A stretch of DNA of 64,000 bases from QKTW01 sp052161885. Its GTDB lineage: Bacteria; Bacteroidota; Bacteroidia; Chitinophagales; Chitinophagaceae. Made by a program: the position numbers and the translations under genes. The notes below the pieces were generated by a model. It saw only the letters and a list, made by a program, of their open reading frames with translations, was not told the DNA's origin and did not search any database. Shown one piece after another: positions 60,241 through 64,000 of this stretch (the stretch's first letter is position 1; each line of letters begins with the position of its first letter). The stretch covers positions 558,001 through 622,000 of the forward strand of contig CP197396.1 of NCBI GenBank assembly GCA_052161885.1, in the 5' to 3' direction.

Positions 60241-62322
60241 ATGGCTGCCAGAAAGAATCATAAGAAGAAAAAAGAACAAGTGTCGGACTTGCATACCTAT
60301 AAGGGAAAACTGGAAGTAGTGCGCAGTGGTATGGGGTTTGTAATCGTAGACGGACTGGAGCGTGATATATTGATAAAAAGAGAAAACCTGGGTACCGGCC
60401 TTAATGGCGATGAAGTACGTGTTGCGGTATTACGTGAGAGTAAAGGAGGCAGGCAGGAAGGCATTGTGAAAGAAGTATTGCAGCGCAAACAGACCGAATT
60501 CAGCGGCACGCTGGAAGTACACGCACATTTCGCATTTTTTATTGCAGACAAAAACAGTCTCCCTGTAGATATATTTGTTCCATTGCATTTGTTGCACCAG
60601 GCAAAGCACGGCGACCGTGCCATTGTACGCATTGTGGAATGGAATGAAAAATCCAAAAATCCCGTTGGTGAAGTAGTGAGTGTGCTCACACATGAAACCT
60701 CCAATGAGATAGCCATGCAGGGTATACTTGTAGAAAACGGCTTCCCGCTTACATTCCCGGATGAAGTGCTGGAAGATGCCGCCCGTTATCCGGAAGGTGT
60801 GCAGAAAGACGAGATGAAGAACCGCAAGGATATGCGCAAAGTGCTTACTATCACCATTGACCCTGCAGATGCAAAAGATTTTGATGATGCCATTTCATTT
60901 AAAGCGCTGAAAGGCGGTAATTATGAAATAGGCGTGCATATTGCAGACGTAAGCCATTATATAGAGCAGGGCAGTGCGCTGGATAAAGAAGCTTACCGCC
61001 GTGCTACCAGTGTTTACCTCCCGGACAGGGTGTTGCCTATGCTGCCGGAGCGCCTGTCAAATGAGCTTTGCTCCCTGCGGCCGGATGAAGATAAATATGC
61101 ATTTTCCGCTATTTTCCAGATCAACAAAGAAGGCATCGTAAAAGACTACTGGCTGGGTAAAACCGCCATTCGTTCACGCCGTCGCTTTAGCTATGAAGAA
61201 GTGCAGGAGATAATAGAAGGTGCAACAGGCGATCATGAGAAGGAAATACATATACTCAACGGCATTGCCAAAAACCTGCGCGCAGTCAGGTTTAAAAAAG
61301 GCGCCATCAACTTTTCTTCGCAGGAAGTACGCTTCAAGCTGGATGAAAACGCAGTGCCTGTAGGTATTGTGATAAAGGAAAGTAAAGAGGCACACCAGCT
61401 GATCGAAGAGTTTATGCTGCTGGCCAACCGCACCGTTGCAGCCTATGTTTCCGAACAGCGGGCAAATGACAAGCCGGTTCCGTTCCCTTACCGCGTGCAT
61501 GATGTGCCGGATGAAGAAAAACTGAAGATGTTTACCACCTTTGCGCTTCGTTTTGGTGTTCATTTCGATCTCGGTTCGCCGGAAAGCATCGCCCGCTCAT
61601 TCAATGAAATGCTGGCATTGGTACAAGGCAAACCCGAGCAGCATGTGCTGGAAAGCCTGGGCATACGTACTATGTCTAAGGCGGTGTACACAACAGAAAA
61701 CATCGGCCACTATGGTCTTGGATTTGATAACTACTGCCACTTCACATCACCGATACGCCGATACCCGGACGTACTGGTGCACCGCATTTTGCAGGAATGC
61801 CTCGCGCAGAATATCCATCCTATAAAGCAGCTGGAACAGCAATGCCGTCATTGCAGCGACCAGGAGCGCAGGGCTATGGAAGCAGAGCGCAGTGCCAACA
61901 AATACAAACAGGTGGAATACATGCAAAGCTTTGTGGGCGAGGACTTCGAAGCTGTGGTAAGTGGTGTGGCCAGCTTTGGCTTCTGGGCAGAAACAGTAGA
62001 ACACAAGTGCGAAGGCATGGTATCTATTGCAGACCTGTCTCAGTTTGATGAATTTGAACTGGTAGAAAATGAATATGCATTGGTAGGGCGTAATACCGGC
62101 CTGCGTTTCCGGATGGGTGACAAGGTAAAAGTAAGAGTAGTATCTGCCAATCTCGATAAGCGCCAGATCGATTATACCATACTGGAACTTCCTGCAGCAT
62201 CTGTGCAAACCAAAAGTAAAAGGGCCAAACCGGCACCGGAAAAGAAAGCAGCTGCTAAACAACCTTCTGCTCCGCAGGCAAAATCCAAACCAAAACCTGC
62301 AACAAAGAAAGCAAAGAAGTAA
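60241..62322 (+). CDS. rnr: Ribonuclease R
   Basis: A 693-aa 3'-5' exoribonuclease of the RNB family. Cold-shock/OB-type domains occupy about 15-190. The RNB domain has TITIDPADAKDFDDAISFKA (about 203-222) with the catalytic Asp cluster, and YEIGVHIADVSHY and RRYPDVLVHRILQE follow. An S1 domain is at about 550-650 (GVASFGFWAETVEHKCEG). A Lys/Pro/Ala-rich tail ends the protein. It degrades structured RNA. A strong terminator follows at 62355. Confidence 0.95.
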   Translation: MAARKNHKKKKEQVSDLHTYKGKLEVVRSGMGFVIVDGLERDILIKRENLGTGLNGDEVRVAVLRESKGGRQEGIVKEVLQRKQTEFSGTLEVHAHFAFFIADKNSLPVDIFVPLHLLHQAKHGDRAIVRIVEWNEKSKNPVGEVVSVLTHETSNEIAMQGILVENGFPLTFPDEVLEDAARYPEGVQKDEMKNRKDMRKVLTITIDPADAKDFDDAISFKALKGGNYEIGVHIADVSHYIEQGSALDKEAYRRATSVYLPDRVLPMLPERLSNELCSLRPDEDKYAFSAIFQINKEGIVKDYWLGKTAIRSRRRFSYEEVQEIIEGATGDHEKEIHILNGIAKNLRAVRFKKGAINFSSQEVRFKLDENAVPVGIVIKESKEAHQLIEEFMLLANRTVAAYVSEQRANDKPVPFPYRVHDVPDEEKLKMFTTFALRFGVHFDLGSPESIARSFNEMLALVQGKPEQHVLESLGIRTMSKAVYTTENIGHYGLGFDNYCHFTSPIRRYPDVLVHRILQECLAQNIHPIKQLEQQCRHCSDQERRAMEAERSANKYKQVEYMQSFVGEDFEAVVSGVASFGFWAETVEHKCEGMVSIADLSQFDEFELVENEYALVGRNTGLRFRMGDKVKVRVVSANLDKRQIDYTILELPAASVQTKSKRAKPAPEKKAAAKQPSAPQAKSKPKPATKKAKK

Positions 62323-62354
62323 ATATCGTAACTGTGCTGTTATAATAAATTACC

Positions 62355-62380
62355 GGCTGTGCATATGCACAGCCTTTTTT
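62355..62380 (+). terminator. Intrinsic terminator of rnr
   Basis: Perfect palindrome GGCTGTGCATATGCACAGCC followed by six T, 32 nt after the stop. Confidence 0.92.
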
Positions 62381-62600
62381 ATGCCTGTTGTTTACTGATT
62401 TACTGCGTCTCCGAAGCAAATTTTCCTGCCCCTTATTGCTGCGGAAAGCAGAACAGATAAAATATACCATTCTTGCAATAGTTTGTCTATTGAGCGCCCC
62501 GGCACTACCGGATAGCTTTGCAATATCAGTTCTTACAGCAGAAGACAAAGAACCCCGCTGCAAGTAACCGGACTTAACAAACACCATAAAACAAATAAAA

Positions 62601-63410
62601 ATGAAAAACAGGATCTTCACCTTACTGCTTATAGCGGTAGCTTTATTCATCTTTTCATCATGCCACAAAAATGATGATGACAATGTATCCAAAACCTTTG
62701 TACTCGTGCATGGTGCCTGGCAGGCTCCCTATGCCTGGCAGTATGTAAAAACACAACTGGAACAGAACGGACAGAAAGTAGTAGTGGTGGAATTGCCCGC
62801 ACATGGCAGCGATAATACTCCGCCACAGAATGTAACCATGGACGTATACCGGGATAAAGTAGCAGACGCAATCAATGCAGTCAATGGCAAGGTTATATTG
62901 GTAGGACATAGCATGGGCGGATTTGTAGTGTCTGAGGTAGCGGAAAAAATTCCTTCTAAAATTGAAAAACTGGTATATATCGGTGCTTTTGTTCCCGCAA
63001 ACGGACAGTCATTGCAGGATCTTGCAGGTACGGATGCCCAGTCTTTACTTGGCCCCAATCTTATTCCGTCTTCAGATCAGCTCACACTCGATATTAAACA
63101 GGAAAGCCGCATTAATATCTTCATCCAGGATGGTTCTGATGACGTAAAAAAACTGGTTTCCGATAATTTTAAAGTAGAGCCTGCCATTCCGTTTATCAAC
63201 CCGGCAGTGATCACAAGTGCCAACTTTGGGTCTGTAGACAAATATTATATTCATACAGCACAGGATCATGCTATCGGACCGGATCTGCAGGTCCGCATGG
63301 TAAAGGCCGCAGGTATTACCAAAGAATACAGCCTGAACAGCAGTCATTGCCCGTTTCTTTCCATGCCGGACAATGTTACACAGCTGTTGCTGGAAATAAG
63401 CCGCAAGTAA
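62601..63410 (+). CDS. Alpha/beta-fold hydrolase, lipoprotein
   Basis: A 269-aa hydrolase with a lipoprotein signal (AVALFIFSSC, Cys21). The fold begins with FVLVHGAWQAPYAWQYVK (oxyanion HG near 37-38), and the nucleophile elbow is LVGHSMGGFVVSEVAEK with Ser104. DMNE-like elements follow, with the catalytic His probably in NSSHCPFLSMPD near the end. The layout resembles plant-type esterases and hydroxynitrile-lyase relatives (EstC-like). The substrate is unknown. Confidence 0.88.
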   Translation: MKNRIFTLLLIAVALFIFSSCHKNDDDNVSKTFVLVHGAWQAPYAWQYVKTQLEQNGQKVVVVELPAHGSDNTPPQNVTMDVYRDKVADAINAVNGKVILVGHSMGGFVVSEVAEKIPSKIEKLVYIGAFVPANGQSLQDLAGTDAQSLLGPNLIPSSDQLTLDIKQESRINIFIQDGSDDVKKLVSDNFKVEPAIPFINPAVITSANFGSVDKYYIHTAQDHAIGPDLQVRMVKAAGITKEYSLNSSHCPFLSMPDNVTQLLLEISRK

Positions 63411-63774
63411 ACGATTGTCAAAGCCATCAATATGAGCACGACGATATATAACCGCAACGGCAAATCCGGCGTATTGAAGGTCTGCGAAATGCCGTTGCCG
63501 GTTTGCCATGCAGATAATGGTCAACGGTCAACAAGCTATAATAATGAAAAACTATCGGGCATTAAGATTCCAATCGGTAAGATGAAGCATAAAACAGCTA
63601 ATTTTATAAAGGAGATCATGCACCTCACCAGGGAATCCCGGGGCGCCGGTTTTAATTCGTACCGGTAGTGAAAACATAATGGATCGTGTAGCTGGATTTT
63701 GCCTTAAAAGTGATGGCATGGATACCACAATACACGGATAGTTCAATTGAATCTATAAAAATAAAAACACCATT
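63411..63774. other. Intergenic region before lpdA
   Basis: A 78-codon open frame at 63432-63668 has no recognisable feature and I do not call it a gene. No terminator or promoter box was recognised with confidence. Confidence 0.3.
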
Positions 63775-64000
63775 ATGCAGACAGATTTTGATATCGTCAT
63801 CATCGGATCAGGCCCCGGAGGATATGTAGCAGCCATTAGGGCAGCACAACTCGGTTACAAAACAGCTATTGTAGAAAAATACAATGTACTGGGCGGCACC
63901 TGTACCAACGTTGGCTGTATTCCTTCCAAAGCCTTGCTCGACTCTTCAGAACATTACCACACACTGACACACAAAGGAGAAAAACAAGGTATTATAGCAG
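63775..64000 (+). CDS. lpdA: Dihydrolipoyl dehydrogenase, N-terminal part (cut by window edge)
   Basis: The first 75 codons of a flavoprotein disulfide reductase. The FAD-binding site is DIVIIGSGPGGYVAAIRAAQ (residues 6-25), and the redox-active disulfide is GGTCTNVGCIPSKALLDSS with Cys43 and Cys48. The CTNVGCIPSKALL stretch is typical of lipoamide dehydrogenase, the E3 component shared by 2-oxo acid dehydrogenase complexes, to which the pdhB product at 12889-13872 would belong. The gene runs off the right edge. Confidence 0.93.
   Translation, partial: MQTDFDIVIIGSGPGGYVAAIRAAQLGYKTAIVEKYNVLGGTCTNVGCIPSKALLDSSEHYHTLTHKGEKQGIIA

Noticed and set aside
63432..63668. 78-codon open frame before lpdA
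   Set aside because: No recognisable motif; composition and location give no support for a real gene.
1..64000. CRISPR array, prophage, IS element, tRNA or rRNA genes
   Set aside because: No regularly spaced repeats, transposase or phage genes, or tRNA-like cloverleaves were seen when reading the spacers.

Overview
The window reads as a chromosomal segment of a Bacteroidota bacterium, most likely of the Chitinophagaceae or a close relative. The evidence is gliding-motility genes (gldA, gldB), a T9SS C-terminal sorting domain, the Bacteroidota BamA-like lipoprotein TamL, ExbB/ExbD, many Bacteroidota-restricted families (DUF4476, DUF3078, DUF2911, DUF6263, DUF4142) and the Bacteroidota -7 promoter element TAnnTTTG. 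Most of the window is ordinary core genome in short operons on both strands. No IS element, phage region, CRISPR array, rRNA or tRNA was seen. Both ends cut a gene (lgt at the left, lpdA at the right).

Layout. 1-4433: lgt end, gldA, a VOC protein, mtgA, a thioredoxin-like/csaA pair and arginase. 4541-9401: tamL and a divergent SpoU rRNA methylase, a DUF4476 protein, PAP2 phosphatase. 9404-16600: a methyltransferase, exbD/exbB, a T9SS cargo protein, pdhB, and a biotin-carrier/DUF4476/lipoprotein cluster. 16685-24508: MFS transporter, MacB-type permease with a PyrR-like phosphoribosyltransferase, isoaspartyl peptidase, GNAT, LLM oxidoreductase, Fpg/Nei glycosylase. 24632-27550: stress-type genes (PfpI, DUF4142, DUF2383), GNAT, small lipoprotein, RRM protein. 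27914-32311: a GH18-deacetylase-GT2 fusion, YciI, MiaE. 32695-41727: the accessory part, with an unrecognised 319-aa protein, an M1 aminopeptidase and a 1669-aa toxin-like giant. 42134-64000: nrdB/nrdA, a cobalamin riboswitch before an acyl-CoA thioesterase, a frameshifted WG-repeat gene, nadE, gldB-DUF3078-scpA, pth, an XRE regulator, a PIG-L deacetylase, DUF2911, rnr, a lipoprotein hydrolase and the start of lpdA.

The most striking object is the 1669-aa protein at 36718-41727. It carries a MACPF signature (YGTHY) near the N-terminus, a helical centre with a glycine-rich hydrophobic stretch, a beta segment that resembles the C-terminal end of Tc-toxin A subunits, and a C-terminal third that matches the pattern of clostridial P47/OrfX (TULIP) proteins. 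I know of no described protein with this combination. Its neighbour at 32695-33654 also lacks a signal peptide and is unrecognised, so it is a candidate partner.

Other points of interest are a cobalamin riboswitch whose variable stem holds a copy of a dispersed palindrome and whose downstream gene is not a B12 gene; seven genes whose TAnnTTTG promoter box ends 4-7 nt before the start codon, suggesting leaderless transcripts; several families of intergenic repeats; and a periodic TTTACGTC motif array at 56193-56253.
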